A stretch of DNA of 30,314 nt from a virus. A program made the position numbers and the translations under genes. How positions within the stretch are numbered: position 1 is the first letter of the stretch; each line of letters starts with the position of its first letter. Under the pieces are notes generated by a model that was not told the DNA's origin, made no database searches, and worked only from the letters and a program-made list of their open reading frames with translations. Below, in pieces: positions 8,073 to 16,331 of this stretch. The stretch lies in the IMG/VR virus record IMGVR_UViG_3300027974_000112, positions 1 to 30,314 of that record; one strand, written 5' to 3'.

Positions 8073-9704
8073 CTAATTTTCACCTCTCCTTGTAACAGGA
8101 TGCCACACTTCTCCATATTCGTCTTTAAAAGGTTTATCTTCTTCTGGTGTACCGTCATCTATAAAGCCAAAAGGCGCCATATCTTGCTCTATGATATTGG
8201 CCTGATCTTCGTATAGTTTAGAACGTACATCAGAATTACTTAACTCTTTAAAGTATGGTTGATTTGATAACCAGCCAAATATAATAAGACAAGTCATTAA
8301 ATCGTCATTACAACCTTCTTCTGCTTTCCAAGAATTGTGTTGACGTGAAAAAGTAGACATTTCTTCTATGATATTAAAATCATTTATAACTATTTTATCT
8401 GCTTCAATAATAGTTTTTAAATTAGAACAACCTATTTTTTTAATTTGTTTAGTCATACGAATACCTAACTGACTGCCTCTACCACTGAAGGCCGTACCTA
8501 ATACTTGGCCAGCTCTACCTCTTTGTGTAGTCATTAATAGATTGTCATACTCTAAATCAAATTGTAATGCGTCTGATATTTGGCCACCTATATCATTTAC
8601 TTCAACCAATGTATGAGCGTGATTATATCCTTTTATAGTTTGTTCAATTACATTCGGAAAAACTAAAGGTTTAATTTCATTGTTACGATATTTGGCTACA
8701 ACACGATAAGGCATTTTTGTTACGTCAAATATAATAAAGGCCGAATAATCTTTTGCAAGACCTCTTGACACGTCAACAGTGCAAACATATATTTTTTCTT
8801 TATCAGGTTTTTCAAATATATCTAAACCACCTTGTGACTGTAAAGGTTTAATATAAGGTGTAGCTTTAATTTTTGTAGGACTAATAAGTGTATCTATTGA
8901 ACCTAAAAATTCACATTCAAACTCCTGTTGGAATTGTTCAGGACTTGTATTTCGTATTGTTTCTTGTTTCCATTTTTCATCTCGTCCTGGAACTTCTGAC
9001 CAATGTACATCAATAGGTATATAATCGTTTTGTTTATTTACGGCATCTGTCCATAACTTATAGTACATATTCATACCGTGAGGTGTAGAAACAATAATCA
9101 TTTTTGTACTTTTACCAGAAGAAATTGTAGGAAACACCGAACTAAAAAACTGTTCTGCAATAGTTGCTGGTACGAAAGCAAACTCGTCTAAGAAGATTAT
9201 ATTATAAGAACCTCCTCGTATCGCACTTGAAGAAGTTGCAGCGGCCACAACTTTACTGCCGTTCTCTAATTCTATATTACCTTTATTCCAGTTTAACACA
9301 CCTTGTTGTAAAAACTTTGGTATATTCTCATAGGCCAATTGTAAACGGCCTAATATATCTCTTGCTGTAGATGATTTGTTTGCAAGTATGGCAACGTTAG
9401 TATTTGGATTAAACAAAACATAATGTAATAGATAAGATACAATTGTTGTTGATTTACCTGACTGTCTTGGTAATTTACATATAGTAAAACGGTTGTTATG
9501 CATAGTGCCAACCATTTCTTTTTGAAAGTTATACATTTTGAAAGGCACTAAACCTAAATCAAGTGAAACTATCTTTACATAGTTTTGTATAAAATATAAA
9601 GGGTCTTTAGAACACTTTTCAAATTCTAAAATTTGTTCTTGTGTAAACTCTACAGGTACGTTTACTTTTTTAAGATTCGGATTACCTAGATAAACTTCAC
9701 TCAT
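8073..9704 (-). CDS. 17: Terminase large subunit gp17
   Basis: This is the ATP-driven packaging motor and headful nuclease. The N-terminal ATPase has Walker A LPRQSGKST (residues 78-86, Lys84) and Walker B IIFLDE (169-174), followed by the coupling motif STPHG (206-210). The C-terminal RNase H-like nuclease shows Asp311 in VCTVDVSRG, Glu368 in LVEVNDIGG and Asp467/468 in CNDDLM. These match the acidic triad of T4 gp17 by spacing and context. The 543 residues are shorter than T4 (about 610). The start overlaps the ParB-like gene by 8 bases. Confidence 0.98.
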   Translation of the reverse strand: MSEVYLGNPNLKKVNVPVEFTQEQILEFEKCSKDPLYFIQNYVKIVSLDLGLVPFKMYNFQKEMVGTMHNNRFTICKLPRQSGKSTTIVSYLLHYVLFNPNTNVAILANKSSTARDILGRLQLAYENIPKFLQQGVLNWNKGNIELENGSKVVAAATSSSAIRGGSYNIIFLDEFAFVPATIAEQFFSSVFPTISSGKSTKMIIVSTPHGMNMYYKLWTDAVNKQNDYIPIDVHWSEVPGRDEKWKQETIRNTSPEQFQQEFECEFLGSIDTLISPTKIKATPYIKPLQSQGGLDIFEKPDKEKIYVCTVDVSRGLAKDYSAFIIFDVTKMPYRVVAKYRNNEIKPLVFPNVIEQTIKGYNHAHTLVEVNDIGGQISDALQFDLEYDNLLMTTQRGRAGQVLGTAFSGRGSQLGIRMTKQIKKIGCSNLKTIIEADKIVINDFNIIEEMSTFSRQHNSWKAEEGCNDDLMTCLIIFGWLSNQPYFKELSNSDVRSKLYEDQANIIEQDMAPFGFIDDGTPEEDKPFKDEYGEVWHPVTRRGEN

Positions 9705-10026
9705 TAATTATAATTCCTTCTATATGTGTATAACCTAATTGTAATGCAGCCTGTATTCGTTGACTGCCTTTCCACACACTATATTTTTTTTCTTTAAAAC
9801 TAGTACCATTAGATCCACTTCTTTGATTTTTATAATCTATCAATGTTTCACCTTTATAATTAATAGGAGAAACGTATGTATTGTGTTTTAATACTTCAAT
9901 AGGTTCTATCATATCTTCACCATTTAACAACTCTTTTAAAGGAGTCGTTCTATCTATATAAGTTAAATCACTTATCTGAAATATCTGTTTCTTCGGATTT
10001 AATGATTGTGCTTTTAATATTTTCAT
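9697..10026 (-). CDS. ParB/sulfiredoxin-like domain protein between the terminase genes
   Basis: This 109-residue protein has a ParB N-terminal-type layout. It has an initial strand and prediction of 'parameters' (ISDLTYIDRTTPLKELL, MIEPIEVLKH), then KYSVWKGSQRIQAALQLGYT, which matches the GxxRxxAAxxLG helix of ParB-like domains, ending in a strand (HIEGIIINE). In this superfamily that helix region binds or cleaves nucleotides or DNA. The gene overlaps the gp16 end by 59 bases and the gp17 start by 8, so it is locked between the two terminase subunits. A role in packaging regulation or end recognition is possible but is inference. No helix-turn-helix domain follows, so it is not a full partition protein. 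Confidence 0.78.
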   Translation of the reverse strand: MKILKAQSLNPKKQIFQISDLTYIDRTTPLKELLNGEDMIEPIEVLKHNTYVSPINYKGETLIDYKNQRSGSNGTSFKEKKYSVWKGSQRIQAALQLGYTHIEGIIINE

Positions 10027-10444
10027 TTTCTCTTTTCAACATTTTTTGCAATTCAGCCGTAGAACCTACAAACAAAGCATTTTTAATATTTTGATTTGCA
10101 GTTTTAGGTAAGTTTTTTAAATCTTTTAATTTTTTTTGTAAGTCTTGTAACTTATCTACTGTTTGTGCAACGTTAGTAATTAATTGGCCTGCTACTTCAT
10201 ATGCTCTTGGATGTTGTCCTTCTTTTGCAATTTCTAATATGCCTTCAATTGCTTCTTGTCCTTTTTGTATAAGATCATAATAATTATCTCTACTATATTT
10301 GTAGTCGTTATCTACATCAGATTTATTTGTATCTTCTATTCTAGGAACAGGAGGATTATCTATCTTAACTACAGATTCTAATGTAGGCTTGTTATCAGGT
10401 TCTATGCCAAGTATTTCGTTTACTTTATCTTCTAGTTTTGTCAT
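9968..10444 (-). CDS. 16: Terminase small subunit gp16
   Basis: This is the DNA-recognition and motor-stimulating partner of gp17. The 158 residues compare with about 164 in T4. The central helical part, YSRDNYYDLIQKGQEAIEGI (residues 49-68) and HPRAYEVAGQLITNVAQTVDKLQDLQKKLKDL, is characteristic of gp16 of T4-like phages and forms the coiled-coil oligomerisation core. The N- and C-termini are charged and probably flexible. The next gene starts 59 bases inside its 3' end. Confidence 0.92.
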   Translation of the reverse strand: MTKLEDKVNEILGIEPDNKPTLESVVKIDNPPVPRIEDTNKSDVDNDYKYSRDNYYDLIQKGQEAIEGILEIAKEGQHPRAYEVAGQLITNVAQTVDKLQDLQKKLKDLKNLPKTANQNIKNALFVGSTAELQKMLKRENENIKSTIIKSEETDISDK

Positions 10445-10448
10445 ATTA

Positions 10449-12080
10449 CTATTTAGTCAACATAATATTTTTTTCTGGAAACCATAGAATATCTATTTTT
10501 GATCTATTAAATACATCTATAGCTTCTTCAGGTGTTTCTACTAAAGGTTCACCAGAGAGATTAAAACTAGTGTTTAGTAATACTGGAACTTTACTTATAT
10601 TATAAAAATGTTGTAACAAATTATATAAATGTGGAATTTGGTTATCTACTGTTTGTATTCTACAAGAATTATCAATATGTACTACGCCTGGTATTTTATT
10701 AGTTTTAGACTGAAATGATATTGTCATAAATGGAGACTCTTCTAAATCAAACATTTCAAAATATTCTTTTGAATATTCTTTTAAAATAGAACAAGCAAAA
10801 GGCCTATACCATTCTCTATTTTTAATTTTATTTATAATCTGTTTTGCTAATTTATTTTCTGCTGAAAATAATATTGATCTATTACCTAATGATCTAGGTC
10901 CAGCTTCAGCTTGTTCATTAAACACAGCTACACTTTTACCTTGATTTAAAAATACAGATATTTGTTTCTCATCTACACTTTCTCCTTTTACATATATATT
11001 ATGTTTTATATTATTAAAAAAAGTGTGTTTCAACTTATGTATGTTTGTATCTTTAGTTTCATTTCTATAAACAAACATAGCAGAACCTATACTGTTTCCT
11101 GAATCATCTGAAAGAGGCTCAAAATAAAAATTAACATTAGGCAAATTTTTTATTAAAAATCCATTAGTAACTACATTCAAAGCATAACCACCAGAAAAAC
11201 AAACATTATGTATACCTGTTTTTTTTACAAATTTTTTAACCAACTCCAAAACAACATTTTGAGTTTGTTTTTGAACTTGATATGCATAATCAGCATATAA
11301 TTCATAGTTTTCTTTTGGTACAGTATCAGTTTGATTATAAAGATATTTTTTTAATATAGGTTGTTTATCATCTCCATTTTTATGTAAAAAAATATTCGTA
11401 TTAGGTAAACCATTTAAAAATAGTTGTTCAAAATCTTTATCTTTTCCATATGCTGATAATCCCATTGTTTTTCCGTTTTCCAAAGGATTTTGACCTATTA
11501 AAGTTGTAGCTGTTTCATAAACTTTTGTAATATTCAAAGTACTATCTGCTTTAATTTCACAATCAGAATATTCTTTTAAAATACTTTTAACTATTTTATA
11601 ATTATCAACGTCATAATTTTCACCTATATTTTTTAAAAAAAAATTTTTATATATTGGTTTAAAATTATTAGGGTAATCAGCAACAAAAACACTTTCACTT
11701 TCTCTCATTTTTTCTTCTAATTCAGCACCGTTTCTATCTATAACAAAACATAAAGCTTTATCAAAACCACTGTTATAAAAAGATAAACTAGCGTGAGCTA
11801 AATGATGATAAGAACAAAATCTAATTACTTTAACATTTAATATTTTTTTTATATAATTTTCCAATAAATCATTAAAATTATCTTTAGGAGTAGGAGAACA
11901 GATAACAACAAAATTTATTTTACCTTTGCTATTTTGTACAGCACACTGCAAGGCTTTAAAAGGTTGTCTATCTCTTTTTATTCTGGTAAGTCTTTCCTCT
12001 TTTGAAAAATATTCAACAACACCATCATTTATTATAGCTACGCTACTATCGTGAGCCGTGGATATTCCTAAAATTCTCAT
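10449..12080 (-). CDS. Carbamoyltransferase, NodU/CmcH/TobZ family
   Basis: Enzymes of this family transfer a carbamoyl group from carbamoyl phosphate, via carbamoyl-adenylate, to a hydroxyl on a sugar or antibiotic. The start MRILGISTAHDSSVAI and the metal/nucleotide motif HHLAHA (residues 92-97), followed by a VIDRNGAE stretch (113-120), mark the N-terminal Kae1-like domain. The C-terminal YrdC-like domain has EAGPRSLGNRS. The 543-residue length fits the full two-domain enzyme. It sits between gp15 and gp16, breaking an otherwise conserved T4 gene run. Similar enzymes are common in marine T4-like phages. The substrate is unknown; modification of a sugar on DNA, surface polysaccharide or a virion glycan are options. 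A near-match box AATAAATA lies 15 bases upstream. Confidence 0.95.
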   Translation of the reverse strand: MRILGISTAHDSSVAIINDGVVEYFSKEERLTRIKRDRQPFKALQCAVQNSKGKINFVVICSPTPKDNFNDLLENYIKKILNVKVIRFCSYHHLAHASLSFYNSGFDKALCFVIDRNGAELEEKMRESESVFVADYPNNFKPIYKNFFLKNIGENYDVDNYKIVKSILKEYSDCEIKADSTLNITKVYETATTLIGQNPLENGKTMGLSAYGKDKDFEQLFLNGLPNTNIFLHKNGDDKQPILKKYLYNQTDTVPKENYELYADYAYQVQKQTQNVVLELVKKFVKKTGIHNVCFSGGYALNVVTNGFLIKNLPNVNFYFEPLSDDSGNSIGSAMFVYRNETKDTNIHKLKHTFFNNIKHNIYVKGESVDEKQISVFLNQGKSVAVFNEQAEAGPRSLGNRSILFSAENKLAKQIINKIKNREWYRPFACSILKEYSKEYFEMFDLEESPFMTISFQSKTNKIPGVVHIDNSCRIQTVDNQIPHLYNLLQHFYNISKVPVLLNTSFNLSGEPLVETPEEAIDVFNRSKIDILWFPEKNIMLTK

Positions 12081-12101
12081 AATATAAATGTAAATTATTT
12101 A

Positions 12102-12908
12102 TTATTGGTCTATATCAGTCGTAGGGTTATATTTCTTACTATCAGTGTAAGAAGTAATAGTTGTTGTAAATCCAAAATCATCATCAGCGTCAGCTGTAGT
12201 AGGGTCAGGTACTACCACAATTCTTTCTTCTCTTTTTGCCGTTGTTGTATTTGTATCAGTGTAAATATCCGACTGTACAGTTTTAATAACACCTTGATTG
12301 GACATAGGCCCAAACAAATATGTTTTGGCAGTAAAGTTTAAGGTATATATAACGGCCCTACGAGTCGTAAAATCGCCACTATAACTATCTTCATAAGATA
12401 CACTATTTAAAATTATAGGTATATCTCTTTTTATATTCATCTCTGGTAAAACATTTACAGTAATGGTATAATCAGGTTGAAAGAAAGGTAATATCTGTTC
12501 TACTATTTGTAGACCATTTTCCGCTGTAGCCGTAAAAGCATAAAGATTTAAACTTATATTATAAGGTACAGGAACATAATTAAAATTATGAACTTCTCCT
12601 GATTCACCAGCTTTAACTTTTTTAAATTTTTGAACTCTTGTTAATTTTCTTGTAGCGTCATAAGCTAATCCAGAAATTTCAAATCCTAATCTAGGTAAAG
12701 TAACCGCAAAACTACGATCATCTAAATCTGGTTTTTGGTCAAGTCTAACTAAAAACTTTTCTTTTGGTGCATAGGCTAAAGGTACTTTTAATCTTTTAGT
12801 TACGGCACCTGTGCTTGAAGTTGATTGAATAACAATGTTATTAAATAATTGACCAAAGGCAATTATTATTTTTCTCATTCCTTCGTTGTAAAAAAAATTA
12901 CCAAACAT
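12102..12908 (-). CDS. 15: Tail sheath stabiliser / tail terminator gp15
   Basis: This protein caps the finished tail tube and sheath and forms the head-joining surface of the tail. The 268 residues compare with about 272 in T4. The N-terminus MFGNFFYNEGMRKIIIAFGQ (residues 1-20) followed by LFNNIVIQR-like sequence is diagnostic of gp15. Further support is VPLAYAPKEKFLVRLDQ, LPRLGFEISGLAYDATRK and the gp13-14-15 order. The start codon shares one base with the gp14 stop (TAATG), so translation is coupled. Confidence 0.95.
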   Translation of the reverse strand: MFGNFFYNEGMRKIIIAFGQLFNNIVIQSTSSTGAVTKRLKVPLAYAPKEKFLVRLDQKPDLDDRSFAVTLPRLGFEISGLAYDATRKLTRVQKFKKVKAGESGEVHNFNYVPVPYNISLNLYAFTATAENGLQIVEQILPFFQPDYTITVNVLPEMNIKRDIPIILNSVSYEDSYSGDFTTRRAVIYTLNFTAKTYLFGPMSNQGVIKTVQSDIYTDTNTTTAKREERIVVVPDPTTADADDDFGFTTTITSYTDSKKYNPTTDIDQ

Positions 12909-13702
12909 TAGTCAATTTCTCCAAATGGGTTTCTTTCCGTAAAGTCTAATATATCATCAGTTACAGACTGTGTATCAAAACCAGCTTCTGTATCTAAATC
13001 TAAATTTTGTGCGTAAGTAGATTGAGTGGCCACTGTTGTTGTAGTTGTTGCTTCTTCATTGAGTAAGAAGTTAGCTTCACCAGATGACTGATCTTGTTCT
13101 AATTGTAAAGAACCATCTTCATTCTCTAATGTAAATCTGTTATTTAAAAGATTTAAAGAGTATTGAGTTTCTTTATCATCTATTTCCGCAATACCTGTAT
13201 TTAATTCTTCTGAACTATACTCCCAACGTGTTACTCTTAATTTATAAACTGGTAGATTGCCTAATTGAAAAAATGGCTCTTGATCTTCTACGAACTGTAT
13301 TTCAAAAAAACTATTCATTAAAGGAAAATATATAATATCTCCTTCATTAGGACGGCCTTCCACGATCTGTGTCATTGGATTATCTACTTGATTTTGCCAA
13401 CTTCTTTTAGAAATAACAAACGTTGTATCTTCTCTTATTTCTAATCCAAACTTATTGATTAATTCTCTTTGGCCTGCAAATCCTTCAGTCGTTTCAAAAT
13501 ACATTTCAATTAAATAACTATCATCAAATCTACTTGATGTATCCTCACCTAATATTAAATCTCTATTAACTAATGTTCTTGGTAAATAATAAACATCGTG
13601 GCCATATATCTTTAGGCCCTCTACAATTAAATCTTCGTAAAGTGTTTTTTCAGCTTGATTGCCAATACCTTGGCCGCCTTGAAAATAATGATTTACTGGC
13701 AT
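12908..13702 (-). CDS. 14: Neck protein gp14
   Basis: This protein completes the head neck and joins it to the tail terminator. The 264 residues compare with about 256 in T4. Characteristic parts are the start MPVNHYFQGGQGIGNQAEKT, LYEDLIVEGLKIYGHDVYYL (residues 21-40) and the mid-region EGRPNEGDIIYFPLMNSFFE. A Ser/Thr/Gln/Glu-rich segment near residues 195-240 is the variable part. It is coupled to gp15 downstream (one-base overlap) and lies 4 bases after gp13. Confidence 0.95.
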   Translation of the reverse strand: MPVNHYFQGGQGIGNQAEKTLYEDLIVEGLKIYGHDVYYLPRTLVNRDLILGEDTSSRFDDSYLIEMYFETTEGFAGQRELINKFGLEIREDTTFVISKRSWQNQVDNPMTQIVEGRPNEGDIIYFPLMNSFFEIQFVEDQEPFFQLGNLPVYKLRVTRWEYSSEELNTGIAEIDDKETQYSLNLLNNRFTLENEDGSLQLEQDQSSGEANFLLNEEATTTTTVATQSTYAQNLDLDTEAGFDTQSVTDDILDFTERNPFGEID

Positions 13703-13706
13703 AGTA

Positions 13707-14519
13707 TTAACCTACTAAAAATGCTGGTGCTAATTCAAAACTATCTCTAATTTCTTTTTCTAATTTTTCAACGTCTGTAATTGCATCAGTATAAATTTTT
13801 TCACCATTTAATTTAACTCCGCCAATCATAGTTACTCCATCAAATTTACTTAGATTAGCTCCCCATTGTTTTTTAAATAATGCCGTAACATATCTTTTTA
13901 ACCATTGGTCATTAAATACGTCTGTGTATGTTGTTGGATCTAATTTACGATAACAGTCTATAATTAAAAATTCTCCAACTTCTAAATCGTGTACCCAATC
14001 CATATCAATATACAAACGATTATCGTGTTGTTGAAATCGTATAGGTTTTATACCTACTAATATTTGATCTAAGAAATCTAAATGTCTTAACACCATATCA
14101 TAATTAATAATAGATGTTGAAGCAAAATCGTAAAGGTCATTTAAACGTAATTGGTATCTTACGTCAAACATATTCATACTAGCTTTATCTGAAAATGGAA
14201 ATATATTAGTCACACCAATAACTGTTTCAGGAACTACTAAGAAATTGCTTCCTTCATACCAAGTAGATGAAACGGAATTTTTAGTGGCCGTTTCTGTTGA
14301 ACCTAAAGACGCTTGTAATCTGGCTTTATCTGTTTCTGTTACTTGATATTTTAAATATGTTCGTCTAATACCATCATAGTGATATTGAGCATAAAATTGT
14401 AAGGCTTCGTCCAGTCTATCTTCTAACTGGTCGTCATCAGCATTAATCTCTATAACTGGTTTACCTAATGCTCTTAAAGCATATTGTTTAAGTGTTTCTC
14501 GTGTTGCTGGAGTTGCCAT
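13707..14519 (-). CDS. 13: Neck protein gp13 (head completion)
   Basis: This protein binds under the portal and, with gp14, seals the filled head. It starts MATPATRETLKQYALRALGK, followed by DQLEDRLDEALQFYAQYHYD (residues 25-44), both typical of gp13. The 270 residues are shorter than T4 gp13 (about 309), as is usual in marine relatives. An exact late promoter box stands only 9 bases before the ATG, so the transcript leader would be nearly absent. It may instead be translated mostly from a read-through message from the upstream porin gene. Confidence 0.94.
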   Translation of the reverse strand: MATPATRETLKQYALRALGKPVIEINADDDQLEDRLDEALQFYAQYHYDGIRRTYLKYQVTETDKARLQASLGSTETATKNSVSSTWYEGSNFLVVPETVIGVTNIFPFSDKASMNMFDVRYQLRLNDLYDFASTSIINYDMVLRHLDFLDQILVGIKPIRFQQHDNRLYIDMDWVHDLEVGEFLIIDCYRKLDPTTYTDVFNDQWLKRYVTALFKKQWGANLSKFDGVTMIGGVKLNGEKIYTDAITDVEKLEKEIRDSFELAPAFLVG

Positions 14520-14528
14520 AATCTCTAC

Positions 14529-14536
14529 TATTTATA
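14529..14536 (-). promoter_or_regulatory. T4-type late promoter box directly before gp13
   Basis: The minus strand reads TATAAATAGTA, with only 9 bases between the box and the gp13 ATG. The predicted start site would fall about 3-4 bases before the ATG, leaving no room for a ribosome-binding site. Confidence 0.65.
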
Positions 14537-14545
14537 ATAATAGGA

Positions 14546-15646
14546 TTAGAACTTATATCGTATTGTTGCTAATAATTGAGGGTTATAATCTTTATAAACA
14601 CCTGTATATACTGATGTTTGTTCTTTATCGTGATAATACAAACCAAATTCTAAACCTGCTCTTTTATCTGGTCGTTTATGTTTATCATCTTCTGTATGTA
14701 TATTATAAACAAGTCCATAATAGTTACCTGTAAATCCTAGGTCATCATTTTCTGTTCTATGAACAGTGCCATAAATCTTTTCATTAAAACTATACAATAC
14801 ACCATAATCATATCTGTTCTTATCAGCAAAACCTGTATCTTTATCGTCCCAAACTTCTGCACCCCATATTAAAGGAATATCCCAACGATATAAACTACCA
14901 CCTAATGACCAGCCTTGTTGTGTTCTTTCATTAAAACTAGAAACACTTGTTGAACTTTTTGGATTTTTAATTTGCATATAAGATAAATCAGCATAACCAA
15001 ATAGTCCTACCGTTGCACTTGTATATAAAGCATCTCTCTCGTTATCCCAACCTACAACTAAACCTACTGGCAAATCTTGTCTTAATCTATATGAATCAAA
15101 ATCAAATTGTTCGTCCCAATTAAAACCACCAATCGCAAGAACTGTTTTCTCTCTATGATCTATCCTTGAATTTGTTTGTGTAATAATTAATGGTGCACCT
15201 ATTTTTGGTGTTTTAGCAAATCCTAATCTTTGTGCGTCTGTTTCACCAAGATATAATCTGTAATAGTCATTACCAAATCCCATTTGTTTTTCTTGTATCG
15301 TATTATTTAAAGAAGTATCTAAAGAATAATGAGTATCATACAACATTGAAGCACCCGTCCAATTTACGTATTGATTATTAAACTTGTGTGTAATGCCTAT
15401 TTGTAATTCTGCTCTTGTATCTAAACCACTATCATAAGTACGGTCATCATAATAACCTTCAACTTCACCTGTAATAAAAAGGCCTTTAGGTAATGATATT
15501 TTGTTTGTTTCTAATTGTGATATTCTTTTCTCTAATTCAGATATTTTCTTTTCATCTGCTTTTACTATTGAAGTTAAAAGTAAAACAAGTAAAAATAATA
15601 GAATAACTGCAACGTATTGTATTGTCAATTTCTTATCTAATTTCAT
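14546..15646 (-). CDS. Predicted outer-membrane porin (16-strand type)
   Basis: This 366-residue protein has a Sec signal peptide: Lys-rich start, a hydrophobic core at about residues 11-28, and a likely cut after IVKA (residue 30). A short coiled coil follows (ISELEKRISQLE, 35-46). The rest alternates aromatic/hydrophobic and polar residues in amphipathic strands, for example LFITGEVEGYYDD, RAELQIGITHKF and YYRLYLGETDAQRLGFAKT. It ends ATIRYKF with a C-terminal Phe, the signal for outer-membrane barrel insertion. Length and pattern fit general porins of Gram-negative bacteria. It follows the bilin reductase by one base. Phage-encoded porins are rare; altered permeability, receptor masking or superinfection exclusion are possible roles. 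A near-match late box (GATAAATA, 15652-15659) precedes it. Confidence 0.85.
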   Translation of the reverse strand: MKLDKKLTIQYVAVILLFLLVLLLTSIVKADEKKISELEKRISQLETNKISLPKGLFITGEVEGYYDDRTYDSGLDTRAELQIGITHKFNNQYVNWTGASMLYDTHYSLDTSLNNTIQEKQMGFGNDYYRLYLGETDAQRLGFAKTPKIGAPLIITQTNSRIDHREKTVLAIGGFNWDEQFDFDSYRLRQDLPVGLVVGWDNERDALYTSATVGLFGYADLSYMQIKNPKSSTSVSSFNERTQQGWSLGGSLYRWDIPLIWGAEVWDDKDTGFADKNRYDYGVLYSFNEKIYGTVHRTENDDLGFTGNYYGLVYNIHTEDDKHKRPDKRAGLEFGLYYHDKEQTSVYTGVYKDYNPQLLATIRYKF

Positions 15647-15647
15647 A

Positions 15648-16331
15648 TTAAGTATTTATCTTTGGAAAAAGATGGTCTCTATTAAAGGCTATTACATCTT
15701 TTTCCTCTAAACCTAAAGATAACATAACTCTAGGTGTATGTGGATTTTGTTGTTGATATTCACAGTAGTAATTCTGTGCCTTTATAACATCTTCTTGTTT
15801 TGAATCGTTTTTAAAGTTAACAATTTTATCTAAGTAATTATGTAAATTACTTTCGGCCATTGTTGTGACTTGGAACAATTCTTCTTCTGTTTGTATATTA
15901 CCAGCGGCAATCATACCACCACTAAAGATGGCCTTTGCCCAATCTGGTAACTCTCTCTCTTTACTCGGTTTATACCATTTTGTTTCATTGATAAACCAAT
16001 TCGTCAATGGGTGTTCTTTTTTAAGTAATGGTGAAAAATCGTGGAATGCACCCGTTACTTTATTCTTACCTGCAATTACATCAAATCCATATATTGGGCC
16101 ACCATTTGTAAGGCCAGGAAATAAACAAACGTGCATCATCCAAAGACCTTTTGTTTCTCTGGCATCAACCACGTCAACGTGTGCTCGTCTTATGTTATCA
16201 TTTTTCCAGGTTCGGTTAACCCATCCTTCTTTATTAAATCGTGTCATACCTTCCTCAAAGTATTCTGTACAATTTAAATCTAATATGTCTATGATATTAT
16301 TCTTGCACTGTATAAGATTTTCCCAAATCAT
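15648..16331 (-). CDS. pcyX: Ferredoxin-dependent bilin reductase, PcyA/PcyX-like
   Basis: Enzymes of this family reduce biliverdin IX-alpha with electrons from ferredoxin to make phycobilins. The 227 residues fit the family. The core runs from residue 50 (AHVDVV) through GLWMMHVCLFPG and GPIYGFDVIAGKNKVTGAFH to DFSP (98-101). The C-terminus NPHTPRVMLSLGLEEKDVIA plus a FNRDHLFP ending is also typical. Compared from memory with Synechocystis PcyA, His67 and Asp84 match His88 and Asp105 with the same 17-residue spacing, and Asp53 seems to stand where PcyA has Glu76. This resembles the viral PcyX clade described from oceanic phages, reported to make phycoerythrobilin. The start lies 35 bases inside the heme oxygenase gene. 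PcyX rather than PcyA is an inference; the family call is firm. Confidence 0.93.
   Translation of the reverse strand: MIWENLIQCKNNIIDILDLNCTEYFEEGMTRFNKEGWVNRTWKNDNIRRAHVDVVDARETKGLWMMHVCLFPGLTNGGPIYGFDVIAGKNKVTGAFHDFSPLLKKEHPLTNWFINETKWYKPSKERELPDWAKAIFSGGMIAAGNIQTEEELFQVTTMAESNLHNYLDKIVNFKNDSKQEDVIKAQNYYCEYQQQNPHTPRVMLSLGLEEKDVIAFNRDHLFPKINT

Noticed and set aside
10829-10836. Exact TATAAATA on the minus strand inside the carbamoyltransferase gene
   Set aside because: It is encoded by an Ile-Asn-Lys run and lies about 390 bases from the next start. It was not called as a promoter, though an internal start for gp16 cannot be fully excluded.
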